Shown in pieces: positions 24,498 to 33,508 of a stretch of DNA of 64,000 nt. The notes below the pieces were generated by a model. It did no database searches. It saw only the letters and a list, made by a program, of their open reading frames with translations, and was not told the DNA's origin. Within the stretch, counting starts at the first letter, position 1; each line of letters begins with the position of its first letter. The stretch is from positions 310,001-374,000 of the forward strand of contig NZ_BMXK01000001.1 in NCBI RefSeq assembly GCF_014651715.1. Reading direction: 5' to 3'. This DNA is from Zhihengliuella salsuginis (GTDB taxonomy: Bacteria; Actinomycetota; Actinomycetes; Actinomycetales; Micrococcaceae). Both the position numbers and the translations under genes were made by a program.

Positions 24498-24509
24498 TGA
24501 ATCGATTCA
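24498..24509. promoter_or_regulatory. Rhamnose-regulon operator 2
   Basis: TGAATCGATTCA is a perfect 12-bp palindrome 24 bp upstream of the mutarotase ATG. It matches the core of the rhaI site (TGAAACGATTCA) with one change. Confidence 0.75.
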
Positions 24510-24595
24510 ATTCGCGAGACCGGGAACACGCTGGATCTTGCTCACCAGGGGGTGTGATGCCAGTCTCGACGTCTCACATCCATGGTAACGCCAAT

Positions 24596-24609
24596 TTGAT
24601 ACGTTTCAA
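24596..24609. promoter_or_regulatory. Rhamnose-regulon operator 3 with promoter
   Basis: TTGATACGTTTCAA is an imperfect palindrome of the same form as the sites at 14312 and 24498. On the minus strand its TTGAAA can act as the -35 of a promoter whose TACCAT -10 lies 16 bp further on, so a bound repressor would cover the promoter. The two sites are about 100 bp apart, a spacing that allows looping. Confidence 0.6.
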
Positions 24610-24723
24610 GGCAATCGAGGTAGACCCGGGGGCCTTGGCTGGCGAACGACGTTCGGCCCCGCCGGCAGGGGTGCTGCTGACGAGGCCTGACGCGTTCCCG
24701 CGGCCGCGGGAAAGTTATCTGCC

Positions 24724-25356
24724 CTAGGCGTCCTCGAGGATCACCACGTCCAGGATGCGCGGCCCGTGCACGCCCTCGACGCGCTCCAGTTCGATGTCGC
24801 TCGTCGCGCTCGGCCCGGAGATCCAGGTCTGCGGGCGCGTGACGTCCATCCGGGGCAGGGCCTCGGGCAGCAGCTGAACGATCGTCGACGCCGGCACCAC
24901 GCACACGTGCTGGTCCGGCACCAGCGAGATCGCCCGGCGCCCCTGCGTCGCGGACCCGTCGAGGATGATCGTCCCCGACTCGGAGACCGACACCGCCGAC
25001 GCCGTGACCACGGCGTCGATCGCGTCCAGGTCGGCGACCGACGCCGGCTGCTCAGCCGAATCGACCACCCGGCGCGTGCCCGCGGGGACCTCGGCCAGCC
25101 AGGCCTCGTCGAGGCCGGCGGGCACCACGTACGACGTCGCCGCGGACAGTCGCGCGGCGATCGTCGCCGCCGCGTCGGCGGCCGGCACGACGTCGACGTT
25201 CGCCTTGTAGTCCACGAGGCGGTCGACGAGCTGCTCGATCAGCTGCTCGCGGCTCATCTCCGACGTCCGCCGGTAGGTGCGCTGCACCTCGGGCACGGCC
25301 GGGGCGTCGCTCAACGCGGTGCGGATGCGGCTCATGATCTCTTCGCGGGCGCTCAT
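24724..25356 (-). CDS. lutC: Lactate utilisation protein LutC
   Basis: A 210-residue LUD-domain protein, third subunit of the LutABC L-lactate oxidation complex. The N-terminus (SAREEIMSRIRTALSDAP) is the typical family helix, and SGTIILDGSATQGRR and SLVPDQHVCVV form the LUD core. The ATG overlaps the lutB stop (ATGA). It presumably works with LutA and LutB at the membrane face to oxidise lactate to pyruvate. Confidence 0.92.
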   Translation of the reverse strand: MSAREEIMSRIRTALSDAPAVPEVQRTYRRTSEMSREQLIEQLVDRLVDYKANVDVVPAADAAATIAARLSAATSYVVPAGLDEAWLAEVPAGTRRVVDSAEQPASVADLDAIDAVVTASAVSVSESGTIILDGSATQGRRAISLVPDQHVCVVPASTIVQLLPEALPRMDVTRPQTWISGPSATSDIELERVEGVHGPRILDVVILEDA

Positions 25357-26837
25357 GCGCGTCCCTCCTTCTTCCACCAGTCGCGGAACGACTGGGCCGG
25401 CGGGGCGGGGATGTCGCGCGAGGAGGTCCAGGCCCCGGCGAGCTTGCCCGGCAGTTTCTTGATCTTCTTGTCGCGCCCGGCCACGAGGCGACCCAGGGGC
25501 AGGGCCTTCTCCATCAGATTCAGCACCTTGCCGGAGGAGAGGGCGATCTCGGCGCCCTTCATGAGCACGTCCATCTCGGTCGGCACGCGGCTGGCCTCGT
25601 GCTGGGCCTTCACGTCCTCGCCGCGCAGGTGCACCAGGATGTCCGGGATGTTGATCTTCACCGGGCAGGCGTCGTAGCAGGCGCCGCAGAGGCTGGACGC
25701 GTAGGGCAGCGAGCCGTTGTCCTCGGCCTCGATGCCGGTCATGAGCGGGGAGAGGATCGCGCCGATCGGGCCCGGGTAGGTGGAGCCGTAGGCGTGTCCG
25801 CCGGTCCGCTCGTACACCGGGCACACGTTCATGCACGCTGAGCAGCGGATGCAGTTCAGGGCGGTCCGGCCGTACTTGTCCGCCAGCGCGTTGGTGCGGC
25901 CGTTGTCCAACAGGACGATGTGCACGTTCTGCGGCCCGTCGCCCTCGGTGACGCCCGTCCAGAGGGACGTGTAGGGGTTCATGCGCTCGCCCGTGGAGGA
26001 GCGGGGGAGCAGCTGCATGAACACCTCGAGGTCCTGCGCGGTCGGCAGCACCTTCTCGATGCCCATGACCGTGATGAGCGTTTCCGGCAGTGTCAGGCAC
26101 ATGCGCCCGTTGCCCTCGGACTCGACGACGCCGAGCGTGCCGGTGTCCGCGAGGGCGAAATTCGCCCCGGAGATCGCGACCTTGGCGCCGAGGAACTTCT
26201 TGCGCAGGTGGGCGCGGGCGGCCATCGCCAGCTCGGCCGGGTTGTCCGTCAGGGCGGGATCGACCTCCGGCATCTCCTGCAGGAAGATGTCGCGGACCTC
26301 GGTGCGGTTCTTGTGGATCGCGGGCACCAGGATGTGGCTCGGCTTGTCGTCGCCCAGCTGGACGATCAGCTCCGCCAGGTCCGTCTCGAAGGCGGCGATG
26401 CCCTGCTCCTCGAGGTGCTCGTTGAGGCCGATCTCCTGGGTCGCCATCGACTTGACCTTGACGACCTCCTCCGAGCCCGTCTCGCGCACCAGGTCCGTGA
26501 CGATCCGGTTGGCCTCCTCCGCGTCGCGCGCCCAGTGGACCACGCCGCCGCGGGCGGTGAAGTTCGCTTCGAACTCTTCCAGCTTGGCCGGCAGGTCCGC
26601 CATGACGGCGTCCTTGGTGTCTGACCCGGCCTGGCGGAGGTCCTCCCAGTCCGGCAGCTCTCCGACGACGTTCAGCCGCTTGTCGCGGATCGTGTGGGTG
26701 GCATGGCGCAGGTTGGCGCGCAGCTGCGTGTTCCCGAGCTCGCGGGTCGCGGCCTGCGGGAACGGCTCCTCCGCGTGCAGGTTCCCGTGCCCGCGCTGGC
26801 TCGGCAGGGTCGGCATGCCGACAAAAGTGGAACTCAT
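25353..26837 (-). CDS. lutB: Iron-sulfur protein LutB
   Basis: A 494-residue subunit of lactate oxidase complex LutABC. The N-terminal half is a LUD domain (ISGANFALADTGTLGVVESE at about 238-257). Two 4Fe-4S motifs follow: CIRCSACMNVCP (about 338-349) and CGACYDACP (about 388-396). A C-terminal tail (SFRDWWKK) is typical. Start ATG overlaps the lutA stop by ATGA. It passes electrons from lactate to the respiratory chain through its clusters. Confidence 0.94.
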   Translation of the reverse strand: MSSTFVGMPTLPSQRGHGNLHAEEPFPQAATRELGNTQLRANLRHATHTIRDKRLNVVGELPDWEDLRQAGSDTKDAVMADLPAKLEEFEANFTARGGVVHWARDAEEANRIVTDLVRETGSEEVVKVKSMATQEIGLNEHLEEQGIAAFETDLAELIVQLGDDKPSHILVPAIHKNRTEVRDIFLQEMPEVDPALTDNPAELAMAARAHLRKKFLGAKVAISGANFALADTGTLGVVESEGNGRMCLTLPETLITVMGIEKVLPTAQDLEVFMQLLPRSSTGERMNPYTSLWTGVTEGDGPQNVHIVLLDNGRTNALADKYGRTALNCIRCSACMNVCPVYERTGGHAYGSTYPGPIGAILSPLMTGIEAEDNGSLPYASSLCGACYDACPVKINIPDILVHLRGEDVKAQHEASRVPTEMDVLMKGAEIALSSGKVLNLMEKALPLGRLVAGRDKKIKKLPGKLAGAWTSSRDIPAPPAQSFRDWWKKEGRA

Positions 26838-27625
26838 CGGGTGGCTCCCGTCGTCGTGCTGGGGGCTTCGGCCGGGTCCTCGAGCGTGGACGCGAGGATC
26901 TCGGCCAGGTGGAGGGTGCCGGCGGCGGCGCCGGCGCGCGAGAGGCCGCCGCCGATGTGCAGCAGGCAGGACGCGTCGCCGCCTGAGCAGAGCCCGGCAC
27001 CGGTGGAGCGGATGTTCTCCGCCTTGTCCTCGAGCATCGCTGTGGAGACCTGCGAGTTCTTCATCGAGAACGTGCCGCCGAACCCGCAGCACTGGTCGGC
27101 CTCGGGCAGTTCGACGACGTCGATGCCGCCGACCGTCTTCAGCAGGTCCAGCTGCCGGTCGCCCAGTCGCAGCAGGCGCATGCCGTGGCAGGAGGGGTGG
27201 TAGGTGATGGTGTGCGGGAACCAGCTGCCGAGCTGCTCGGCGGCGTCGGTGATGTCGAGGACGTCGACCAGGAGCTGGGTGAGCTCGTACGTCTTCGCGC
27301 CGACGGCGGTGGCCCGCTCGGCGAGACCGGCGTCGCCGGCGCGCTCGGCGAGCATCGGGTGCTGGTGCTTGACCGAGGCGACGCAGGAACCGGAGGGCGC
27401 CACGGCGACGTCGTACTCGACCGACTCGAACGCCTCGACGTGGTTCGCGGCGACCTTGCGGGCGGCGTCGAAGTAGCCGGAGTTGGTGTGCATCTGGCCG
27501 CAGCAGGCCTGGCCGGCCGGGAAGAGCACCTCGTGGCCGAGGCGCTCGAGGATCTTGACCGTGGCGCGCGCCGTCGACGGGTACATCGCGTCGACGATGC
27601 ACGTGGCGAAAAGGGCGATTCTCAT
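26834..27625 (-). CDS. lutA: Lactate utilisation protein LutA
   Basis: A 263-residue protein with two cysteine-rich CCG domains: AGQACCGQMHTNSGY (about residues 37-51) and ADQCCGFGGTFSMKN (about 176-190), with ATCIVDAMYP and HPSCHGMR supplying further Cys residues. These bind a non-cubane iron-sulfur cluster in heterodisulfide-reductase-like subunits. First gene of lutABC. The promoter and an LldR-type operator lie just upstream. Confidence 0.94.
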   Translation of the reverse strand: MRIALFATCIVDAMYPSTARATVKILERLGHEVLFPAGQACCGQMHTNSGYFDAARKVAANHVEAFESVEYDVAVAPSGSCVASVKHQHPMLAERAGDAGLAERATAVGAKTYELTQLLVDVLDITDAAEQLGSWFPHTITYHPSCHGMRLLRLGDRQLDLLKTVGGIDVVELPEADQCCGFGGTFSMKNSQVSTAMLEDKAENIRSTGAGLCSGGDASCLLHIGGGLSRAGAAAGTLHLAEILASTLEDPAEAPSTTTGATR

Positions 27626-27669
27626 GGGCGCCTTTCGGGGGAGTAGGAGGTCCGCACGGCGCCGCCGTG

Positions 27670-27708
27670 TGGTCTGACCATAGTAGACACGCTTTCTGAT
27701 CGAGTCCA
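27670..27708 (-). promoter_or_regulatory. lutA promoter and LldR-type operator
   Basis: On the minus strand TGGACT (27703-27708), a 17-bp spacer and TACTAT (27680-27685) make a promoter; TGGTCAGACCA (27670-27680) touches its -10 end. The palindrome fits the TNGTNNNACNA sites known for FadR-type LldR lactate repressors. Confidence 0.75.
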
Positions 27709-27777
27709 GCATCACAGGTCAGGGGCGAATTTCGTGAAGGGGGTCACATTTCCCTCGTGAGTGCGCTACGCTTTGTG

Positions 27778-27802
27778 TGGTCGGACCATAGTGGTCAGGC
27801 CA
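27778..27802 (+). promoter_or_regulatory. Lactate permease operator(s)
   Basis: TGGTCGGACCA (27778-27788) repeats the lutA operator with one central change and lies just after a possible TACGCT -10 (27767-27772). A weaker third copy, TGGTCAGGCCA, follows at 27792-27802. Both divergent lactate units thus carry the same site. Confidence 0.7.
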
Positions 27803-27867
27803 CAGCTTCTCCGCTTCAGCGCATCACTCGCAATCCTGCGCCGGCATGGTCAGAGAGGACCAGAAAT

Positions 27868-29670
27868 ATGGACAATCTAGCTGTACTAGCCCTCCTCGCG
27901 TTGGCACCGATCCTGATAGTCGGCGTGCTCCTCGCGGGCTTCCGCTGGCCCGCCAAGTACGCCATGCCCGTCGGCTACGCCGTCGCGGTGGCGGTGGCGC
28001 TCTTCGTCTGGCAGATGGACTTCACCGGCGTGATCGCCGCCTCGATCGAAGGCCTCATCGTCGCGGCCACCATGCTCTACATCGTGTTCGGGGCGCTGCT
28101 GCTGCTCTCGACGCTGACCGTGGGCGGCGCGATGGCGGCCATCCGGGCCGGGTTCAACAACATCTCGCCGGACCGCCGCGTCCAGGCCATCATCATCGGC
28201 TGGCTCTTCGGCAGCTTCATCGAGGGCGCCTCCGGCTTCGGCACGACCGCCGCCGTCGTCGCACCGCTGCTGCTGGCGCTCGGCTTCCCGGCCATGGCCG
28301 CGGTGATGGTCGGGCTGATCGTGCAGAGCACGCCCGTGAGTTTCGGCGCCGTCGGTACGCCCATCCTCATCGGAGTGCAGCAGGGGCTCGGCGGCGATCC
28401 CGCCGTGGCCGAACGCATCAGCGTGCTGGGTGTGACCATGCCGGAGTTCGTGAACGGCATCGGATTCCAGGTCGCTGCCATCCACGGCATCGTCGGCCTG
28501 CTCATCCCGCTGATCATGATCTGCATGCTCACGGGCTTCTTCGGCCCGGAGCGGCGCTTCCGCGACGGCCTGGCGATCTGGCCCTTCGCGCTCTACGCGT
28601 CGCTGGCCATGACCGTGCCCTCCATCCTCACGGCCCGGTTCATCGGTCCCGAGTTCCCGTCCCTGTTCGGGGGTCTGATCGGCCTCGCGCTGGTCATGTT
28701 CACGTCCAGCAGGGGATTCCTGATGCCGAAGGAGACCTTCGAATTCGGACCGCGTTCGACCTGGGGTGACAGCTGGATGGGCAGCCTCGAGCCGGCCGAG
28801 GCAGTCGACATGTCGGCCCACATGAGCCCGCTGCGCGCCTGGGCCCCCTACATCCTGATGGGGACGCTCCTCGTGGCGACCCGCGTGATCCCGGACCTCA
28901 AGGGGTTCCTGACCGGCCTGGCGATCCCCGTGGAGGACATCCTCGGCACCGGGATCAGCACCAGCGTCCAGCCGTTCTACCTCCCGGGCTTCGTGCTCAT
29001 CCTCTCCGCCGTCTTCGCTTTCCTCCTGCACCGGATGAAGGGGGAGCAGATCCTGCGAGCCTTCAAGGTCTCGGCCGGCCAGCTCTTCGGGACGGCCGTC
29101 GCGCTGCTCTTCGCGGTCCCGCTGGTCCGCATCCTGATCCAGTCGGGACCGGAGCTCAACGCCTCGGGACTCTCCAGCATGCCGGTGACGCTCGCCGAGG
29201 GCGCCGCCGCCATCTCCGGTGGCTCGTGGCCGCTCATCGCGCCGTGGGTCGGCGCCCTGGGTGCGTTCGTGGCCGGGTCCAATACGATCTCGAACCTGAC
29301 CTTCTCGCAGTTCCAATTCTCCACGGGCGCCCAGATCGGCGTCCCGCCCGAGTCGATCGTCGCGGCGCAGGCCGTGGGCGGTGCGGGCGGCAACCCCATC
29401 TCGATCCACAACATCGTCGCGGCGTCCGCGACCGTGGGCCTGCTCGGCCGCGAGGGCGACCTGCTGCGCAAGACCATCCTGGTCACGATCTACTACTGCC
29501 TGGCCGGCGGCACCGTGGCGTACCTGTTCATCCACGGTCTGGGACTCAATGCCGGAACCGTCATGCTGGTTCTGCTGCTGGCGGCCATCGCCCTGATCGT
29601 CAGGTGGATGCTCAAGCAGAAGCCGCACCTGGCGGCAGACCATGAGGGCGGCCGGGGTGTCTCCGCCTGA
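27868..29670 (+). CDS. lctP: L-lactate permease (LctP family)
   Basis: A 600-residue integral membrane protein of about 13-14 segments in the LctP lactate:H+ symporter family. Recognisable stretches include [20 protein letters not shown] (about residues 112-131) and [16 protein letters not shown] and [19 protein letters not shown] in the C-terminal third. ATG 27868 follows AGAGGACC. It is divergent from lutABC, so uptake and oxidation of lactate (also the product of rhamnose breakdown) are controlled together. Confidence 0.93.
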   Translation: MDNLAVLALLALAPILIVGVLLAGFRWPAKYAMPVGYAVAVAVALFVWQMDFTGVIAASIEGLIVAATMLYIVFGALLLLSTLTVGGAMAAIRAGFNNISPDRRVQAIIIGWLFGSFIEGASGFGTTAAVVAPLLLALGFPAMAAVMVGLIVQSTPVSFGAVGTPILIGVQQGLGGDPAVAERISVLGVTMPEFVNGIGFQVAAIHGIVGLLIPLIMICMLTGFFGPERRFRDGLAIWPFALYASLAMTVPSILTARFIGPEFPSLFGGLIGLALVMFTSSRGFLMPKETFEFGPRSTWGDSWMGSLEPAEAVDMSAHMSPLRAWAPYILMGTLLVATRVIPDLKGFLTGLAIPVEDILGTGISTSVQPFYLPGFVLILSAVFAFLLHRMKGEQILRAFKVSAGQLFGTAVALLFAVPLVRILIQSGPELNASGLSSMPVTLAEGAAAISGGSWPLIAPWVGALGAFVAGSNTISNLTFSQFQFSTGAQIGVPPESIVAAQAVGGAGGNPISIHNIVAASATVGLLGREGDLLRKTILVTIYYCLAGGTVAYLFIHGLGLNAGTVMLVLLLAAIALIVRWMLKQKPHLAADHEGGRGVSA

Positions 29671-29747
29671 CGGCGGGGTCCCGCGCCCGCGGGGGCGGTC
29701 ACGGCTGCGCTCGCCGTGCCGGCCCCGGGGCGTGCGAAAATGATCCC

Positions 29748-30473
29748 GTGAACCGAAACGCCGCGAAACCCGCAACCCCCCGCGCCTACGAGACCGTTCT
29801 CCAGGGCGTCGAGGCGGACCTGCGCTCGGGGAATCTCAAGCTCGGAGACCAGCTTCCGGGGGAGCGCGCGCTCGCCGAGAAGCACGGGATCTCGCGCGCC
29901 TCCGTGCGGGACGCCATCCGGATTCTCGACGTCATGGGCGTCGTGCGGACCTCGACGGGCTCCGGCCCGTCGTCGGGGGCCGTCATCATCTCCCGCCCGG
30001 CGGCGGGCATCTCGACCGCCCTGCGCATGCACATCGCCTCCGCCCAGCTGTCGATCGAGGAGATCGTCCAGACCCGTGTCCTGCTGGAGATGTGGGCCGC
30101 GCAGTCCACCGATCTCGCGGCCGCGCCGGAGCGTGCTGCCGACGTGCTGGCCGAGGCCGAGGCTCTGCTGGAGGAGATGGAGTCGCCCGGGGTCGAACGC
30201 CAGCAGTTCCACGACCTCGACGCGCGATTCCACGTCCTGCTGGCTTCCCTGGCCGGAAACGCGGTGATCGAGGCGATGATGGAATCTCTGCGCCTGGCCA
30301 TCCGCGACTACGTCGCCGACTCGGTCTCCAGCGACGAGTCCTGGAGCCCCGTCGTCGCCGTATTGAAGGAGCAGCACCGGGGCATCTTCGACGCTGTCAC
30401 CGGCGGTCGAGGCGATCAGGCGGCGGAGCTGCTGCGCGAGCACATCGAGTGGTTCCACCGCGAGGTCCGCTGA
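29748..30473 (+). CDS. lldR: FadR-type GntR regulator, probable LldR
   Basis: A 241-residue GntR/FadR regulator. The winged helix covers about residues 14-75 (GDQLPGERALAEKHGISRAS) and the FCD domain holds the metal-binding Asp and His residues (DLDARFHVLL, LKEQHRGIFDAV, LLREHIEWFH). It follows the lactate permease by 77 bp, and sites of LldR form (TNGTNNNACNA) lie in front of both lactate units, so it most likely represses them until lactate binds. GTG start; few bases lie between a possible -10 and it, so the mRNA may be nearly leaderless. Confidence 0.88.
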   Translation: MNRNAAKPATPRAYETVLQGVEADLRSGNLKLGDQLPGERALAEKHGISRASVRDAIRILDVMGVVRTSTGSGPSSGAVIISRPAAGISTALRMHIASAQLSIEEIVQTRVLLEMWAAQSTDLAAAPERAADVLAEAEALLEEMESPGVERQQFHDLDARFHVLLASLAGNAVIEAMMESLRLAIRDYVADSVSSDESWSPVVAVLKEQHRGIFDAVTGGRGDQAAELLREHIEWFHREVR

Positions 30474-30587
30474 CCCGCTTCACGTTGTGTCGACCGTTTG
30501 ACACAAGGGTGCGGTGCGGGCAGGATGGCGGCACATCTTGTACCAGGTCGCTGCCACAAGCGGTCTGATGAATGCCGAGGGGGTCCC

Positions 30588-31637
30588 GTGTTCTCACCGC
30601 TGATCATCGTGGCGGGCGGCGGCGTGCTGCTGTGGCTGCTCGTCCTGATCCTGCGGGGACTGGTTTCGCGCCAGACGCCGCGGCTGAGCGACCTGATCGA
30701 GCCGAGCTGGCGCGCCGCCCACGGCAGCCGCCCCGAGATCCTGCGCCACCTGCGGCGCCGCTTCGTCGGCATGATCGCGATCGCGATCCTGGCCTGCGTC
30801 TCCTGTCTGACCTGGCAGATCATCGCGCCGCACCTCGGCGGGCTCCCCGTCGTGCTGATCCCGGTCATGGTGTGGCTGGCCGTCATGGTCGCCTGGTCCG
30901 CCTGGCCGTGGCCCCGTGAGTCCGGAGGAGGCCCGGACCTCGCCGCGGCAGCCCGTCCCGCCGGGACGCCGACACACGCCGACCTCATCCGCCGCGGGTG
31001 GACGACCTTCGGGCCGAAGTGGTCGTTCCTGTTCCCCGGGGCCCTGCTGGCACTGCTCGTCTTCGGTCTGGCCGCGGCCGGGCTGACCTCCGTCGAGGAC
31101 GAATCCGGCCGCCTCCGCCAGCTCGGATACCAGCTGCAGGGCGGCGCGGAGCTCGACGCGTCGGGCCTGGTCACGGAGGTGCTCTCCAGCGTCGGCGCCT
31201 CCGGACCGTATCCGGGCTGGTACTACGGCGGCGTCATTCTGGTCGTCGCGTTCCTCGCCGCCATCGCCTCCCTGGTGGTTCTGGGGCGCAACACGCGCCG
31301 GGCCCGCCCGCTGGACATCAGGCTCTTCCGGCTCGACAACGGCGTCCGGGCCGCCGTCGCCTACACGGTGGCCACCCTCTCGACGGCGTTCCTCGCCTTC
31401 CAGGGCGCCGTCGTCGCGGTGATGGCGGCCGCAGCCCAGTTCTCGGCGGCGCAGCGCACGGAGTTCGTCGTCGGCGAGCCCATCGACGCCGCCGACATCA
31501 CCTTCGACCCGCAGTTCCTGACAGCGTCCATCGTGATGCTGGTGATCTCCGTCGTGCTGACGGTCGTGGGCGTGATGCTGCTGGCCTCGTGCGCCCGGCG
31601 CATGACCCAGGCGTTCGGCGTCCGGGAGCCGGCGTGA
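30588..31637 (+). CDS. Multi-pass membrane protein, function unknown
   Basis: A 349-residue protein with about six to seven hydrophobic segments (first at residues 3-21, then near 60-110, 148-165, 215-240, 260-290 and 310-335). I recognise no catalytic motif; it recalls the DUF1648-type membrane proteins often found beside YtrA-like GntR regulators. GTG 30588 is the start after GGGGG. The next gene begins on GTGA overlapping this stop, so the two form an operon. Confidence 0.75.
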   Translation: MFSPLIIVAGGGVLLWLLVLILRGLVSRQTPRLSDLIEPSWRAAHGSRPEILRHLRRRFVGMIAIAILACVSCLTWQIIAPHLGGLPVVLIPVMVWLAVMVAWSAWPWPRESGGGPDLAAAARPAGTPTHADLIRRGWTTFGPKWSFLFPGALLALLVFGLAAAGLTSVEDESGRLRQLGYQLQGGAELDASGLVTEVLSSVGASGPYPGWYYGGVILVVAFLAAIASLVVLGRNTRRARPLDIRLFRLDNGVRAAVAYTVATLSTAFLAFQGAVVAVMAAAAQFSAAQRTEFVVGEPIDAADITFDPQFLTASIVMLVISVVLTVVGVMLLASCARRMTQAFGVREPA

Positions 31638-32053
31638 TCTCCGTCGATCCGGCTTCCCCGCTGGGCCCGGCCGAGCAGATCCGCGGCCAGCTGGAGGCCC
31701 TCATCCGCTCCGGCGCGCTCGCCGCCGACGAACGCCTGCCGACCGTCCGCCAGCTGGCCGTCGACCTGAGGGTCGCCGCCGGAACGGTGGCCCGCGCCTA
31801 CAAGGAACTCGAGGAGGCGGGGCTGGTGCGGGCGGCCCGCGCCGCGGGCACGCGCGTCAATCCCGGGCACGACGACGGCGCCGCCTTCGCCCCCGCGTCC
31901 GACCTCGTGCGGGCGGCGCGCAGGCGGGGGCTGACGCTGGCGGAAGCCCAGGCGCTGGTCGCCGCGGCATGGGTCGGGGACGACGCGGAGACGCGCCCCC
32001 GGGCCGAACGGCCTGTCCACAGATTCCCGGCACCCGGTCCCGACGCCGGATGA
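31634..32053 (+). CDS. YtrA-subfamily GntR regulator
   Basis: A 139-residue regulator made almost only of the GntR winged helix (SGALAADERLPTVRQLAVDL, about residues 26-45; GTVARAYKELEEAGLV, about 54-69) with a short C-terminal helix and a Pro-rich tail. YtrA-type regulators usually control ABC transporter or membrane protein genes in their own operon; here the partner is the preceding membrane protein, overlapped by GTGA. Confidence 0.87.
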   Translation: MISVDPASPLGPAEQIRGQLEALIRSGALAADERLPTVRQLAVDLRVAAGTVARAYKELEEAGLVRAARAAGTRVNPGHDDGAAFAPASDLVRAARRRGLTLAEAQALVAAAWVGDDAETRPRAERPVHRFPAPGPDAG

Positions 32054-32077
32054 CCGCGGGCCCGCGGTTTGGAGCGA

Positions 32078-32593
32078 TCAGGCCGCGGGACGCGGGATGT
32101 GGGCGACGATCTCGTCCATCATCTGGCCGCTCGGGTACTGCTTGCCGAAGAGCGCGGCGCCCTCGTCCGTCAGCAGGACCGTGTTGACCCGCCACTGGAG
32201 GGTGTCTCCCTGGTCGGCGAAGCCGCCCGAGTACATACGCGCGATCACGATGCGCGCCTGGTCCGGGTCGGTGCCCTCGACCGTGTCCGCGGCAACCGAC
32301 AGCACCGCGTGCGTGCCGACCAGCTCGATCGCCGGGTCGAGCAGGCGCACGTGCATCATGCCCTCGTGGCCGGAGAGGATGACGTCGCCCGTGAACGACA
32401 TCTTCCCCGCCGACAGGTCCGCCGAGAGGTCGACCTCGCCGGCGCCGAATGAGAATCCGCCGTCGTCCGTGGTCAGGGCGCCGCTGCGCGCAGTGATGGT
32501 CCCGTCATCCAATGAGCCGACGTATTCGACGAAGCTCTTCTTGATGCCCCAAACCAAGCCGTGGGGCTGCGTGGGTACTGGTGTTTCCGGCAT
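32078..32593 (-). CDS. HtaA-domain protein
   Basis: A 171-residue protein resembling the HtaA domain of corynebacterial haem-uptake proteins: HGLVWGIKKSFVEYVGSLDD (about residues 11-30) and the beta-rich GDVILSGHEGMMHVRLLDPA region. It has no signal peptide, unlike the secreted HtaA. ATG 32591-32593 is reported; TATGAT seven bases upstream could be a -10 giving leaderless mRNA, or the gene may be co-transcribed with the EamA exporter gene, whose stop is 8 bp upstream. Haem binding is inference. Confidence 0.7.
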   Translation of the reverse strand: MPETPVPTQPHGLVWGIKKSFVEYVGSLDDGTITARSGALTTDDGGFSFGAGEVDLSADLSAGKMSFTGDVILSGHEGMMHVRLLDPAIELVGTHAVLSVAADTVEGTDPDQARIVIARMYSGGFADQGDTLQWRVNTVLLTDEGAALFGKQYPSGQMMDEIVAHIPRPAA

Positions 32594-32601
32594 GGACACC
32601 A

Positions 32602-33456
32602 TCATAGGGCTGGGCGCGTGCGGACCGCTCCGACGCACGCCAGCATGACGCATCCGATGGCCGCGAGATCCACCGGGCCGAGCTGCTGGCCCAGCACCAC
32701 GAAGGCCGTCAGCGCCGCCATGACGGGAGAAAGGCACGTGAGCATGGAGAAAGTCGACGCCGGCAGCAGCCGCAGCACCTGGGTCTCGATACCGTAGGGA
32801 ACGGCCGAGGAGAGCAGCGCGATGCCGATGCCGACCGCGAGCACCCACGGATCCAACAGATTCTCGCCGCCGGTGGCGATTCCGAACGGGGCGGCGACGA
32901 CGGAGCCGGCGCACATGGCCAGCGCCAAGCCCGCGACGCCGGGGAAGTGCCGGCCGGCCTCCCGGTTCATGACGATGAATCCCGCCCAGCAGGCCGCCGC
33001 CCCGAGGGCGAAAGCCACCCCGACGGGGTCGAGGCCGCCTGCCGCGAACCCGTCACGGCCCAGCAGCAGGATCCCGGTGAAGGCGAGCAGCGCCCACAGC
33101 GCCCCGATCCACCGCCGGCCGGCGATCACCGCGAGGACGAGTGGCCCGAGCGCCTCGAGCGTCACGGCCACGCCCTGGGGGATGCGGTCGAACGCCTCGT
33201 AGATCATCAGGTTCATCGCCGACATGGCCACGCCGAGTCCGATGATCGTCCGCCAGCCCGTCCAGCCGAGGCGAGACAGCGAAGGGCGCAGGATTGCGAC
33301 CATGATGATCGCGGAGAAGGCCAGGCGCATGAGCACCATGCCCTGCGGGCCGACGGTGGAGAACATCGTGCCGGCCAGCGACGCCCCGAGCTGCTGGCCG
33401 AGGATGCTGAGCAGGACCAGCAGGACAGGGAACAGCGGGGACGCCGCGACGCGCAT
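32602..33456 (-). CDS. EamA-family exporter, RhtA-like
   Basis: A 284-residue protein with ten predicted membrane segments and two EamA repeats (about residues 5-135 and 145-275). AFDRIPQGVAVTLEALGPL and LRLLPASTFSMLTCLSPVMA are typical of the RhtA threonine/homoserine exporter branch. ATG 33456 is chosen; GTG 33462 is an alternative. It precedes the HtaA-domain gene by 8 bp. Confidence 0.85.
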   Translation of the reverse strand: MRVAASPLFPVLLVLLSILGQQLGASLAGTMFSTVGPQGMVLMRLAFSAIIMVAILRPSLSRLGWTGWRTIIGLGVAMSAMNLMIYEAFDRIPQGVAVTLEALGPLVLAVIAGRRWIGALWALLAFTGILLLGRDGFAAGGLDPVGVAFALGAAACWAGFIVMNREAGRHFPGVAGLALAMCAGSVVAAPFGIATGGENLLDPWVLAVGIGIALLSSAVPYGIETQVLRLLPASTFSMLTCLSPVMAALTAFVVLGQQLGPVDLAAIGCVMLACVGAVRTRPAL

Positions 33457-33508
33457 TCTCACCGGCCAAGACTACGTCGGTGGCCCGGTCCGGGTCTCCT
33501 CGACGCAC

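Noticed and set aside
20528-24529. A very long open reading frame (over 1300 codons) on the minus strand
   Set aside because: It is a shadow of the DinB, WYL and MFS genes in high-GC DNA; its predicted protein is rich in Arg, Pro and Ala and has no domain, and several real genes with clear motifs lie across it.
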